From: Echinococcus granulosus | Lineage: Eukaryota > Platyhelminthes > Cestoda > Cyclophyllidea > Taeniidae | Reading direction: 5' to 3' | NCBI RefSeq assembly: GCF_000524195.1 | Contig: NW_020170524.1 | Span: 1-64,000 of the forward strand | Length of the DNA stretch: 64,000 bases | In this document: one piece after another, positions 39,254-51,425 of the stretch | Position numbering within the stretch: position 1 is the first letter of the stretch | Layout: each line of letters starts with the position of its first letter | Made by a program: the position numbers and the translations under genes | The notes under the pieces: model-generated | What the model saw: the letters and a program-made list of their open reading frames with translations, nothing else | The model's database searches: none | Told to the model about the DNA's origin: nothing

Positions 39254-41480
39254 CCACTCCCACGCATGCATACATTCTTCTTCCATCCATTCAATCAATC
39301 ATCCTTCAATAATTCCAGTCACTCTCCTATCGAAAGAGATTTACCCTCTGTGCATTAAGAAATTTATTAAAAGGCTGTGACCTCATCAATTTTGTGGGTT
39401 ATTTTTTATGGGGACAACATTCTGATATTATGGGCGGATTTTTTATGGAAGATTGATTGATTCAGCCCACCTGTTGACGATATCACATGATCCTATTTCA
39501 CATGTGAAATTGATAGTAGCTGACATACAATTTTAGGGTAGAGTAATAAAAGCGCTGACCTTAAACAAATATTTATGGCAATTTACTTCACGCGAGACTC
39601 CCCTTTCACTACTACCATTACTATCACCATCACTGTCAGTCCTTGCGTAAAGCAACCCCTCTAAGCGGCTTCATTGGCAGTATGCTAATTTGTGCTCGCT
39701 CACACAGACAATGGGGGTGACCGATTCATCACTGGAATTGACAAGTTTAAATCACTTGCCCTGGAAAAAAGGGAACTAGCTTTTGTGTAACTATAGCGGT
39801 ACCCCAGGTACGTTATGTGCATTACCACTAAACTTGGTGAATGCCAAATGCCCCTGTATCGCGTGATTTTCTTGCCTCCTAAGTGATCCACCCTAGGTTA
39901 GTCAGGATACATGCCATGCACCATGCGTGTGCTTTGGAAATGCAAATTTTCCTGTACCGTGGTAACGCGATTGCAGGAAATTTTCACTTGGATTGAGGCG
40001 TTTATGCAAAAAGACCATTTTTGGGTACAAATCAGGCGTAAGGGAAGAATCCAACTTCCATGTCAAATGTGCTATTGTAAATTATGCTGCATGAAAGAAT
40101 GACAAGTATCCAATCGTGGAGTGCTTGACTAAGACGGCAAACGCATCCAAATGAATCGAAGTTGATTGACACTCTACCTCAAAGGTTATGTTAGCTCACA
40201 GCCCAATAATTCCAGAGCAGTACCAAAGCGCACAGATGAAGGGCGTATTTCAATTTTCGACGTCAAGGTCGTTAATTTTTATGAAGGGTATGGCTTGAGG
40301 CAAATTTTGCAGCATTTTTTACTACACAAACCCCCACTGAGGGCTAAGTAGGTAATCTTGGGGTTTTTGAAGTAAGTCAACTGACGCGGTTGACATCACA
40401 GGTTTGTAAATACCCAGCCAGTTAAAATTTAACCAAATGGCCGTCACGATTTCTGCATAATTCTGCACAGTTTAAAGATGTGCTCAACAGAGGGTTATCA
40501 AGATTTTCTCGTGAATTGGAATACACACAAGAAGGAATTTGTTAGACAAAAATTTTTTGACTTTGTTTTCTTGGATTGATTTGAGTTGTGCAATTTAATG
40601 CAATACCGGTGGGATCGGTGATGCCTCACTTGTGTTTGCCCGCTTAGTACTTCTTTTAAATCCTGTAATTTGTCAACAAACCTAGTTTGCGAAATGCTCG
40701 ATCAGTGTGATTGCTTTGTTTCAGGGCACTTCTTTATATTCATCTGCAGGCCTTTCAATGCTGTGCTGTGAAATTAGGGGAAGAGAGGGGAAATGCTTTC
40801 AGTCGCACGTATAATATCTCCCAAGAAATGTTCCTTCTAAAAATTGATTTCAAAATTTACCTACTATAAATCATTCAAGGGGTGTTTTTAGTTCTTTCCT
40901 AATGGGTGGCTCAAGTTAACAAAGGTTAGCCTTTCCAGTAGTTGCCATGGCTGCAGTTGCGTGAATGTCTATGCCACCAAAAGAAGACAGGGCAAATATA
41001 CGCCAGCAACCACGAATAGAATTCTGCATAAATAGTCTCATTATTGGATGAATATGGTTCTTAAATTCGTACGTTTACCACTTTTGAAGTGTTTTTGCAA
41101 TCCTATCACATGCTCAGTTAGTTTTGAACTCGCACAAGTACCCTGTTGTCATGGTTTCAGCTACTGCATAAACCCTCTACCTTGATAACAAGTTTATGTT
41201 CTCAGTTTGTGCTCTGCATACGTAGTTATGCCTAATTTGTACCCATAAATTGGTATTTCCAAAAGGATTTCTGCCCTTTTGTCATTGCTAGTAAGTGGGA
41301 ATAATTGCCGATATTCTATCACACTTGATTGAGGTAGCTTTTATAGAAAAAGTGTCAAAAAGTGCATGTCATTATTACATCTATCCAATTAAATTTATTC
41401 TATGGCACAATCACCTGGTTTTGAAGTGCATTGCTGCTCAAAACCGCTTAGCCATCAAGAAGTTTTTTTCTATCATGTAG
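39254..41480. other. Interval between the two C-terminal modules
   Basis: No C2-like exon or other supported coding exon is seen here, so a full second gene copy is not evident. A perfect palindrome (TTTCACATGTGAAA) lies near 39497-39510. Confidence 0.5.
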
Positions 41481-44400
41481 AGTTAAATCCACCTCAAGAA
41501 AGGACGAAAGTGACACTTCCAACGATATTGAAAAGCAAAAATGATCATAGCCTTAGAACAGTTCCTGATAAAAAAACACTGGAGGTCTCTTCCGATTTCG
41601 ATGATAACTCTTCACCGCAACTGCAACCGTCACCAAGTAGTGGCATGAAAGACGATAATGAGACTAAGGGAGCAAGATCACCTATTCCCGTATTGACGGA
41701 ACACCAGAAATCCCAGTCGCCAGGTTCTACAGTCATCAAGTCACCACTCGAAAGCGATTTTTATTCTGCAGCTAAGATAGAAGAGAAAAAACCAAAAACA
41801 TCAAGTCCAACATCCATTGAGCCGAAAGCGTCACCACCTAGATCTCGATCTCCAAGTCCTGTGGTTACTGGACTGTACTACGAAGACGACTTCTACTTAT
41901 CGACTTTAAAAGAGGTTGAGAAGCCTCGAACGCCAAGCCTGGTAATTACTCAAACCCAGAAATCGCGATCTCCAAGTCCCATTGCCATCAAACCCCAAAA
42001 TGGAAGCGAATACCAGGCCTCACCATTTAAAGAGTCTTCGAATGCTGGGAGCGTTGTGGACTCTACTCACGTTACGTCGAGGTACCATAGTGACGAAGAA
42101 TCATCAAGATCGTCAAGTCCAGCTGAGATCAACACGAAGAAGCGTCCGGATCCCATTGGAGGCATTGTGACTGTGCCAAGTCAACAATATGATGAGGAGA
42201 AAGCGAAGACTGTTCTCAGGGAGGGAGAAGAAGCGACTTTAGAAAGTGGTGATTCTACGGACTACAGTTTGGATTCTGCATGTGGTGATAGTCTTCTACC
42301 GACCATGGATGAGAATTCCTATTTGCGTTCACAAGTTCATCCACGATTTGTTTTAATGGAGCCATCAAAAGGATCAACTGTTGGTAGGTTAAAGCAATCA
42401 TAGAGTCGTCCTTTACTTTATTCCCATCAGGAAATGGATTTGCACTATATTTTTAAAAATATTTCGTTTGTTTTTTAATCAAAAGGTGTCCATGTTTTTT
42501 GCTTGTGTTCACCATTGTCAGGTTCCTCTAAGTAATGGTTTCAAACGATTTGTAGGGAAATTTCAGGCTTTTATCTATGAAAGGCGTCTATGATCTTCAT
42601 CAAGTTCTTTCTTTTACCTTCAAAATTTATTTTAAAAAGCACTTTCTTGCTCTGCAATAAAACTTAAGGGTAGTGACGGATATTCTTTTCCACATATCTC
42701 AACAGTACCCACTTTCCCCCACAGTTTTTCATCTCTAAGGAAAAAGAAACTTAAAATCACGAGGAGCCTGGCAGAGTCACATGGAGTCATATAAATTTAT
42801 GATCCATCCATGCTATCCACAAATATTTCCCAATAAACAAAAAGTTGGTGTGAATAATTGCAAAAGCTAAGCCGGCTGTCTTCTTACTCATTCGTTTTAC
42901 CCTTAAAATTTACAAGAAAAAGGAATGTTATGGAAGTGGATGAGTGGTAGATCAACGGAAATCAGTGTAAAGGTTTAGCATAATGACCAATTGAGGCACG
43001 ATACTTCTGCATTTGAATAGGCGATTACGAAGTATGCCTCTACGGCGTACATCTCGACAAGGCGGTGATGCTCCACGCTCAGGTCTTCATTGATGTCTAC
43101 AACGTGCCAAAGGAGAATTGGCGAGTGGTGCCTGGTCAATGGCCATCACTGGCACCAGACGCTACCCACTGTCTCCTGATTCGAGTTCCACCCATGCCAC
43201 CCGGTGAGGCGTGGATTGAGGTGGAGACTTTGAACGACGGTCGTTTGCAATGTCCACGACCTTTCGTATTCACCGATAACTTCTTGATGAAACATTCGAT
43301 GCGCGGAATGGGTGGTCAAGTCGATGCGGCGTCTCCACCAACTATACGCAAACCAGCATCGTCATTTGCGGATTTTGAGCTCTCACCCAAGGAGAAGGTT
43401 GCCAAACTGCATGCTAGTAGGTCGATGTGGATTTGAAATTCTTGCCAAGAATGAGACGCGATAATCATCAAAATTAACTAGTAAATAAATGAAGGGCAAG
43501 TTCCATCATTTCTTAAAATGAGAGGTTCTACCAACTCTGATCCATCGAATCCTTACACCACAAATAAGTTCTCTTTTATCACAACAGGTGGAAAAACTTG
43601 CAAAACTGTCGCTCTCAACCTCGCATGAGGAGGCGTGTAGCGATAGTTGAAGGCGTTAGGTCTTTCCTCTGTGGATATTTGATTATCCAGCACCTTATTA
43701 TTGCTTTCTTTCGGACCAAATTATTTTTTGTACAGTTTAAAGGTAGATAGTGGACCTTCCACCGTTGACATCGCCATAAGTACTCTTGTCAATGTCCAAC
43801 AATGCAATTTTAACCGCGATTTTTTTACCCAAACTCTCATGACTACTTAAATCCATTTTTGATCGTGGTCTAATGTTGAAACTGAAAGACATTTCATATT
43901 GAGTATGTACTTTATGTCTGAGATTCTTAATGGTTTCGTGGCAAAAGTATGGAAGAAAATTATTTTGGGCGTTTTTTGGGCAAGTAAAGATCAGTCTTCG
44001 AATTTTTTATTTTTCCTCCTACTACCGGTTTCAGACCCTTCGATCGAAAAGAGTGTTTTTATTGCGTTGTATGGGGAGATTTACAAATTATCAAAGCCTT
44101 GTCAACTAAGAGATACACTTAAACAAATCATGAGAGGAATTTTGAGAGTCGAAAATTTATTTAGAAATTTCTTGCGGTTTATTGTTAAGCCACTCACTCC
44201 TGATTGTCTTCCATGTCTTCCAAATGCTTTTGGCTAGGTTTTATAACGTCGCTTAAAACGACGATTTGGGAACAGATTACATTTAAAATGAGATTACTTT
44301 TTGGTAACCTCTTATCCTCAAGGTTGCGCCGAGGGTCATCATTACAGTGAACATGGGTTTGGCTTCTTCGTTACCTCTTAAATAATGTCCAACAGCTCCT

Positions 44401-45637
44401 TAAGTTTTGAGCAAATGTTATTGAACTAGATTTTACACCTAACGAGTGATAAGATGGTAATTCAGTCTTGAAGTACCTCGAGTTAAATTTTATTGCCAAG
44501 TTTTAAGGAGTGCAGTCAAATTTGGATTTTTCAACACACACCAGCTGTGCAACATTCGAGCTAAATTATCAATGTCTAGGAGGACTATGACGTCATGACC
44601 ACTGCCTCATGTTGCTAGGGTGGCGACCGAATCGTGGGAAAGGGGAGGCTAAAAAGACCACCATAGTAACTTGAGGCGGATTTGTCTGTGTGAACTTTTG
44701 TGATCGAGCAAGCAACCTGCCTACTGCCGTTTCTCATTGAAGAAAACTCAATAGTCTGTTTTTTTTGAAGAGACTCAGCTCAATGGATTTTAATTTGATC
44801 TCCGTGAATGTGAATGCCAGAAATTTGAGGCTAAAAGTTTTTCCAATGGAAATTCTAATCGGGTCATCAACACCTCAAGGTCAAACCACAGCCTCCATCC
44901 TATTGGTTTACTGAATGGAGGCCCACTGTTTTAAGTAAGCCAGGGTATTCAGTCTGAAGTTAGTACACAGGGCATTGTTTTATCACCTTTCCATGGGCTT
45001 GGTTTTTATTTTTTTGAGTCATGTGTTTGCATAGCAACATTATATCGTAACATAAACGCTACCCTTTACGGCAAAAAGTTATGCCGTTAGGAAACCGAGA
45101 AAATGAACAGGTAGTCATTTAAGCCAGGAAGCGGGAGCAAAAAAATGCAGAATTTGGACATTATCCTTGATGGCAGAAAATCCATTAAAACAAAGCGCAA
45201 ACTGTGCCACTTTTTGACCTGTATAATTTAATTCACTCATTGGTAATTGTCAAAATCACTGATGTGGAAGGTGCGATCAGTTTTACACCAATTATCAAAC
45301 GAAACGTATCGGAGTTTAATATGAACTGGGTTGTCAAAATCATTTCTGCAATCCTAAGTCGCATTTCTCTTAAAGTGCCTCTTCGCTTAGGCGCTAAAAA
45401 ATTGTACGCCGAAATTTACAGGTAGCACTACCATTTCAAGTTTTTTTGCCTTTAGAAAATAATAAAGACATAGACTCCGCAAGGCTGGAGATTTCGAAAC
45501 TATACAATGAAATAATGCATCTGAAAGTGGAGTTGCAAGCTAAATCGGCTGATGAAGTGCGTGTTGCGCGTGAGCTCTGCATTCTGCAAAACCGTCTGTT
45601 GGAGGATGGCCATCTGAAGTACCTTGAAAGAGACTAA
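41481..45637 (+). CDS. Second copy of the beta-sandwich plus coiled-coil module (tandem paralogue or alternative 3' end)
   Basis: Three exons: 41481-42383 (903 nt, Ser/Pro-rich with repeated SRSPSP-type motifs), 43021-43416 (396 nt) and 45456-45637 (TAA). The second carries the sandwich module (EVCLYGVHL, ENW-x-V, ATHCLLIRVPP, WIEVETLNDGRLQCPRPFVF), and the third the terminal helix ending LLEDGHLKYLER. Both match the upstream gene's exons at 36066 and 39069 in order, phase and key residues (W, ATH, VPP, VET, GRL-x-CP, LLEDG). A pyrimidine-rich tract ending in AG at 41480 favours a spliced acceptor over the ATG at 41402, which is preceded by an in-frame TAA at 41390. Because the first exon starts in phase 1, it could be spliced from the upstream gene. 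A separate gene trans-spliced at 41480 would have to start at an internal ATG. An ATTAAA signal is at 45743. Confidence 0.75.
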
Positions 45638-48600
45638 ATTTGTAACATTCCTATGACAATACCTGTGATCTTTCACCACCGTGATTTTTCAACTTTTTTT
45701 TCACTTCTAATGCTTTCATTCTTATCACAACTTGTTTCTGTGATTAAATAAGATTCCATCAGTTGCTGTATTTTTTGCATCGAGGACGTTGGGCGCTAAA
45801 AGAGACTAAGGGTTTGAGATGGATGGATTTAGGCAGAGACTAGTAGTTCTTGGGAAGAATAAATGCGCCTCAATAGGTGGAACTTTAGTGGGTCACTAAA
45901 ATATCGTCATTTTAGACAAGATTTATTGTAGCTCCCTATGTCATATCAGCACGGAAGGAGGTTTGCTAATAGCGTGCAGAAGAAATGGCTACAGATCCAT
46001 GCCACTGGGCGTGCCTGAAAGCCCAGAAAGCGTTCCCATTTCAAGTGTCCAGAAGGTTTCATTATTGTAACCAATTCCCGGATATTCTATAAGAACGCGT
46101 TCTCTATCAGTCCCTCTTGATTGGTGGACATCACGTATAGATGGACTCCAAGTATGCCAATCGTCACCATGGCCCCAAGGCTAATCAAATATTAGAAAAA
46201 CGCGAGACTGGGAAACCACTCCTTTCGGCAGCTTTTGCACACACACACACACCGTGTTCCCCACCCCCTCCCTACCCATACGCGTCGGGAAGTAGAGGCA
46301 TCTGCCTTTGTCTAAGGTACCTGTGTAAGGATTTTAATTCCAAGAACAAACAATACTCCCACAACATCTCCACTAGCTGAATGGAATCCAAATGGACTGA
46401 TAGTGGACCGGAGAGCGCTGAAATGTGAACAAAGTGGGAAGGAGGAATTGGCGTGGAATGACTGCCGTTGCTGCCTCGCAGACGCTTCTAAAGCACCGAC
46501 CACGTTGGACCGACCGACGTGGAAGGTTGATCAAGGGGGTGGGGAGGGTTGCAAACGCGATTGAAAAGAGCAGGGAGCTATGTAGCGAGCTGATGATTTG
46601 TTAAACTGTGTGTTTAACCCCACGAGCATTAAATGTTCCTCCTCCAAGTCATGTTAAAACCCCCCAGCAGTTAGTGTTTTGTATTCGGATATGAACGTAT
46701 ATATCCAAGTGTGGACAGGGACTAGATGAAGGAGCCTGACGACTGACACCCGTAGCTGGACTGATCAAAGTTGTGAAACGCAAAGGAAACGGACACTTGT
46801 GACGAAGCGGTTTTACTGCTAAATAGGCAAGACTCTGGCGTATCTGCAACTTTTAAAAGGATCCTGGCGCTATACATTCAAGGTTTAGTCAAGTCATTAC
46901 TCGATGGCACCGTGTTTCCTCCCTGACGCTAAAGAAAATCCACTGTATTTCAATTAACCACTAGTTGCAGCAAACAACATCCTCATTTACCTTCCGTCTA
47001 GAAAATGGTTTGAAACAATCCTAAGTCCTAATCACCGCTGTTGAAAAGTTGAAAACAAGGCAGAGCGTTCTAAATTTCGGCATTTAATTCTGCTGCCAAG
47101 CTAGCACACTGCTGATGCTAAGCACCCAGATGATGAAAGGGAGAGGAGCGAGGTGCCTGTTGGGATTTCTTTAAATAGGTGCACAGAAGCAGGGAGATAT
47201 GGAAGAAGATTGTAGAGTAAAACCGGTTTTTTGGTAAAGCAGCACATAAAATGAAATTCGGTTTGTGATCGAGATGAAATTTTGTTGTAATTAGTGTAGC
47301 AATTCGGTAATTTGCTCAGTTGACTGTGTTTATCTACGCAGACACCTCAATTTCTGCAGGTGGAGCTCCCACTTCCACTCCCCTAGTGAGTGGTATGTTC
47401 GCTAACACATACCACGGCTCAGCTGCGGTAGGCTTATAATTGCGAGAAATTCAAAAACTTTAAAAAAGGCTCTAATAGGAACTAGATAAGTTCATGCAGA
47501 CTTTCCGTAGAAAATTTAAGTAAATGAAGAAAGCTTCTTCAAGTATGTTGCATTTTACATAAACACCATTAAAAATCATCGCTTGAAGAAATGTAAGGAA
47601 GGGAATTTGCGAGGTGAGGCATTATCATTACCTCTTTCACCATGAAGTGGATATTCTCACAAGGATTAGTTTTGCTGGAAGGGTCTGAATTAATCGCCTT
47701 TCCATCTAATCATAATCTGGTAATGCATGTGGCCTGCGCTCATTTGCTTGGTAGTCTCAGCCACGTCTTTTCCTTCCCACTTGACGCGCTTCTAGACCGA
47801 TCGTTCCGTCAACATTCATGCTAAACACAATTTACTACTGGGTCTTGACAATAGCGACGCTAAAGTCTTTAGGTGCTGCCACACCACTCGTCACCGCATT
47901 TAAATTAGTCTATGCAACCATGCTGCTCTTTAAATGCTACTCAAAGGACTTGTCTCAATGGGAAGCTTCAGGAGCATTTAAACTTGTCAAAATGGGTTTG
48001 TAAGACGGACGTGGTCAAGTCACCTCTACTATAGCCAATCAGCATTTTATGATATGGGGATGAGATCAAAACATGGGAAAGGTAGTTAGGGTCAAAGTAG
48101 CTGGAGAGTGATGACTTGATGGAATGACGCAGATTTATTTATTCTCTATAATATATTCACCTGAATCGTTCCAAGTATCTAGCGGATACCTGCAAGGGTG
48201 ATGGAGCCACCAAAGTCAGATTTTCCGCGAAAGTGGGCGAATTTATCTGATATTTTGTGAAGAATTCCCGCCTTGTCAAATGAGTTTCTCATAAATTTGA
48301 TAAAAAACTGCCAACTAAACTCCTCTTCTTTTATTCCTTTTTGAAGCCATCAACAACATTTTCTCAGATGTGAACCAACTTGATCGACAGATACTGCTCT
48401 GCGTTCAAGCGGACAAAATTCTTTAATTCGATTACTTTCGTTTATCTCGAGATTGTGAAGTAAAACAATATACACTAGCATAAAATTCTCTCTGGTGAAT
48501 AAAGTCAACTTAAAATACATAAAGCGTCATGCAGTGCATTTCCCAATTTGAAATACTTTAAATCCCAACATCGCACAAGCTACTTACAACGACATTTAAG

Positions 48601-49156
48601 TAGTGAAAATCTACAGCTTTCAACAAATAAATATTGAGAAACTGATGAGAAGTAAAAAGGTTATTCAGTGCCTTGCATGCACACCATTTATGCCAGACCA
48701 AATAATTTTAAATTTCAGATAAAATAATTATGGGATCCATTTTAAAACTAACCGAAACATTTCCGACTGAAAAGGAAGGCTTCGAAAAGGTGATAAGTCG
48801 ACATTGGTTTGACTTGTCGTGTCTCATGGCATGATTCAACATTATAAGAGTAGCGGCAGCACCTATGCACGCATTTTTAAACATCACCAATTCGTTAGTA
48901 GTGGAGCACGAGAAAATAAAAGTTTAAGGTGACAAGTGTCTTGGCCAGAACACATGATTCCATTGAGAATAAGTCGGAGTGAAATGAAGACGTCTGCAAT
49001 TGTACACGCGACACAAAGAAAAGTGTGCGTGTGTGTGTCCACACGTGCATTTCAGCAGTTAAAAAGCACTTTTCATCACTGTGAGTTGGTCCACGGATGC
49101 AGTAATAATTTCACTTGTCTGCTTGACTGACGGACTGACTGCAAGGTGGGTAAATC
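45638..49156. other. Intergenic stretch with one orphan exon candidate
   Basis: Mostly non-coding, with one dispersed repeat and a (CA)n run near 46236. A possible exon at 47342-47425 has a pyrimidine-rich acceptor (TTATCTACGCAG), an open frame (ISAGGAPTSTPLVSGMFANT) and a GTAGGC donor. I cannot attach it to a gene. It accepts phase 1 and so could in principle extend the module upstream. Confidence 0.35.
46340..46460. repeat. Dispersed repeat family A, left part, copy 1
   Basis: Contains CACTAGCTGAATGGAATCCA, then GAGAGCG and a GGGAAGGAGGAAT block. The same order occurs at 50165-50270 and, diverged, at 61945-62050. Confidence 0.6.
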
Positions 49157-49570
49157 ATGTCTGTTTGCATTAGAGTCCTGCATGCAATCTACGCTCTATT
49201 CTGCATCACCTGTACTACGGCAATTTACAACCTCAGACAATTCAAATATCTGAATGTCTACCGTGCCGTGTTCAGCCTTATTGCATCTGCCGTAGCTATT
49301 GTCTTTGGCGTTATAATAACAAAAAGATACCTCTACTGGATCCTTATTCCAATCTTTGTGGACGCCGGACTGATTCTCTTTAACATGGCCACAATGAAGC
49401 CGACACGTCCCCTGGATCAAGATGACTGGGTGAGTGTTGCCCTAGTGATTGGTGGACTGTTGCATTATTGCCTGGGCTTGGTGGAGCTTATCTACACGTC
49501 GATGGAACAGAGGAACGATGAAGAAGACAGCGAGTGCTCAGATGCTAGTGTAGTTTCTGTCCTCCCTTAG
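49157..49570 (+). CDS. Small four-helix membrane protein, intronless, unknown function
   Basis: A single 137-codon frame from ATG (context ATCATGT) to TAG. Hydrophobic segments at about residues 5-24, 36-55, 58-77 and 92-113 predict four membrane spans. A basic loop (NLRQFKYLNVYR) lies between spans 1 and 2, a polar loop (KPTRPLDQDDW) between 3 and 4, and the tail is acidic (MEQRNDEEDSECSD). No N-terminal signal peptide is needed with this topology. An AATAAA lies 20 bases after the stop, which supports a complete short gene. I do not recognise a family. A retrocopy, which would also be intronless, cannot be excluded, though the frame is intact. Confidence 0.75.
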   Translation: MSVCIRVLHAIYALFCITCTTAIYNLRQFKYLNVYRAVFSLIASAVAIVFGVIITKRYLYWILIPIFVDAGLILFNMATMKPTRPLDQDDWVSVALVIGGLLHYCLGLVELIYTSMEQRNDEEDSECSDASVVSVLP

Positions 49571-49589
49571 TACTCGTGGATCGTGATAA

Positions 49590-49595
49590 AATAAA
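49590..49595 (+). terminator. Polyadenylation signal AATAAA
   Basis: Canonical hexamer directly downstream of the stop codon of the small membrane-protein gene. Confidence 0.65.
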
Positions 49596-50164
49596 GTAAA
49601 TATTTGTTCCTACTGGCTTGTGATGTTATTTAAATTTTTCAGATTTTTTGTCTCTTGTATTTGAAACACCTGAGCTCTGTTTTATTTTCTAAACTCGCGT
49701 GAATGCAGATCTTAAAGGTTTCGTTAAGAAGGCCTGTTGGATAGAAAAAGGACTTTGTTGATAGTTAACTCCTTCATGTATATTTATTCTAAATTTTAAA
49801 CCTCCAACAACCCGGGCTGACTGAAAATGACCCAGCAGAACGTTACGAGGGATACACTTTAATAAGATTCAGCAAGAAAAGCGTTGATTCATAGTTACCA
49901 TTTAAATTGGGGGTGAATAGTTGGGTATTTCAGGCTGTGCAGAATGCACCTTTATTCTGTGGCATGACTTTTGGGTAAGGATAGTAGCCACCCAGGCCTT
50001 CTCGTATAGTGACTTCAGCGAAGATTATGGGCGCTGTGAAAAGGCAGCAGTAGGCGCACCCGATTCAAAAGGATGCCAAATCTACTTCCTACCACTGAAT
50101 GCCGTGACTTAATAGCACAGAAGCCGTTGAAGTTGTCTGAGTTTGTTTGTTATACGAATAGGCA

Positions 50165-50270
50165 ATACTACCGCCACCTCTCCACTAGCTAAATGGAATC
50201 CAGATAGACAGATTACATGTGCTTGGAGAGCGATAAAATGGGAAAATAGTGGCAGGGAGGAATAAATGTG
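50165..50270. repeat. Dispersed repeat family A, left part, copy 2
   Basis: CTCCACTAGCTAAATGGAAT followed by CCAGATAGACAG, GGAGAGCGATAAAATGGGAA and a GGGAGGAATAAA block. It matches 46340-46460. Confidence 0.6.
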
Positions 50271-51229
50271 TAACATTAGCTACGCGAAACTCATTAAAGT
50301 CTTATACTTTATTTAATGACTTTGCCTTTAGTCCAATCATTGTGAGCATAGCGATTGGAACATAAATTGCTCGCATTGTGGACTATCATTTTGTCCTGGT
50401 CTCGGTCTTGCACCTCCACTTTCCAGTGCAGTTATCCCTCAAATATCACGTCACTGTCGATAGAGTGGAATAGCGGAGATGGGTCAGCGAAGTTGGGAGA
50501 AAGTGGCTTCTACATGGAGAATCAAAGCACTGTTTTCACTGCTTAGTTTTTGGTTTTAAAAGTGCCGACTACATTGTGCTTGCCCAAGTGGGATGTTGAC
50601 CCAAGGAGAGTTGTGGATGAGGTTGAAAAAAAGGAGGGTGCTAAGTAGTAATGTGATGTTGTGGTCGACTGCGTGTGGAACCACGAGAATATTTGTGCCT
50701 CCGCAGGCTGGGATTCTACCGTACAGCTGTATCAGTAGACTCACATTCCTCTGCCCGTAAATGATATATGTTCCACATCATTTGAGTCTACTACGACTTC
50801 AGCGAAGGCATGCAAGTTTTCACAACTGTGCATGCTGCCAAAAAAATAGTAAACAAATTTAAGATATAAGCCCAAAATCCACTATAAACTGAAGAGGTTT
50901 CCTAGAGCAATTGGTCATTAAGATCTTTTGCATGTTTGTTTTTTAGTTGATTGAAGTCGCAGTCCTCACTTGGTGAGGACTTGGTGAGGTAAATTGACCA
51001 TTTCCTAAAATTAACGGTTATAATCGATTCGAAAGGTACATACTTCAGTGCTAAATTGAGGCTGACATTTAGATTCGCACTTTTTTAGAAAAAGGTAGTT
51101 TTCAGTCCCCTTATTAGGAGTCAGTGTTGACTGGATTACGCTCATCGACAACGCACGGTGGCGAACTCACAAGGTGGAGCGAAGAAAGCATGTAATGTAA
51201 CATTACTGTGTAATACGATAGTGGCTTAT

Positions 51230-51425
51230 CCCTCGGTTCTGGTGAGGCTCCACTTTTGTACTTTGAATCAGCTCCCTTGTACCTCGCTGGGTGGGCTGGC
51301 CTTTTGGGCCATGCCAATAGTCCAGACACCTTCTCCGTGCTGAATACATATGTTCCGCCCGAGTATTGTGTCTTCTTTCGTCTTCAGGTAGTCTCGGGAC
51401 GCTACAACTGGCTACGAAAAATGAT
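51230..51425. repeat. Dispersed repeat family A, right part, copy 1
   Basis: Contains GGGTGGGCTGGCCTTTTGGG, then a TGTTCCGCCCGAGTATT block, then TTCTTTCGTCTTCAGGTAGT and GGGACGCTACAACTG. The same blocks recur in order at 62395-62540. Confidence 0.7.
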
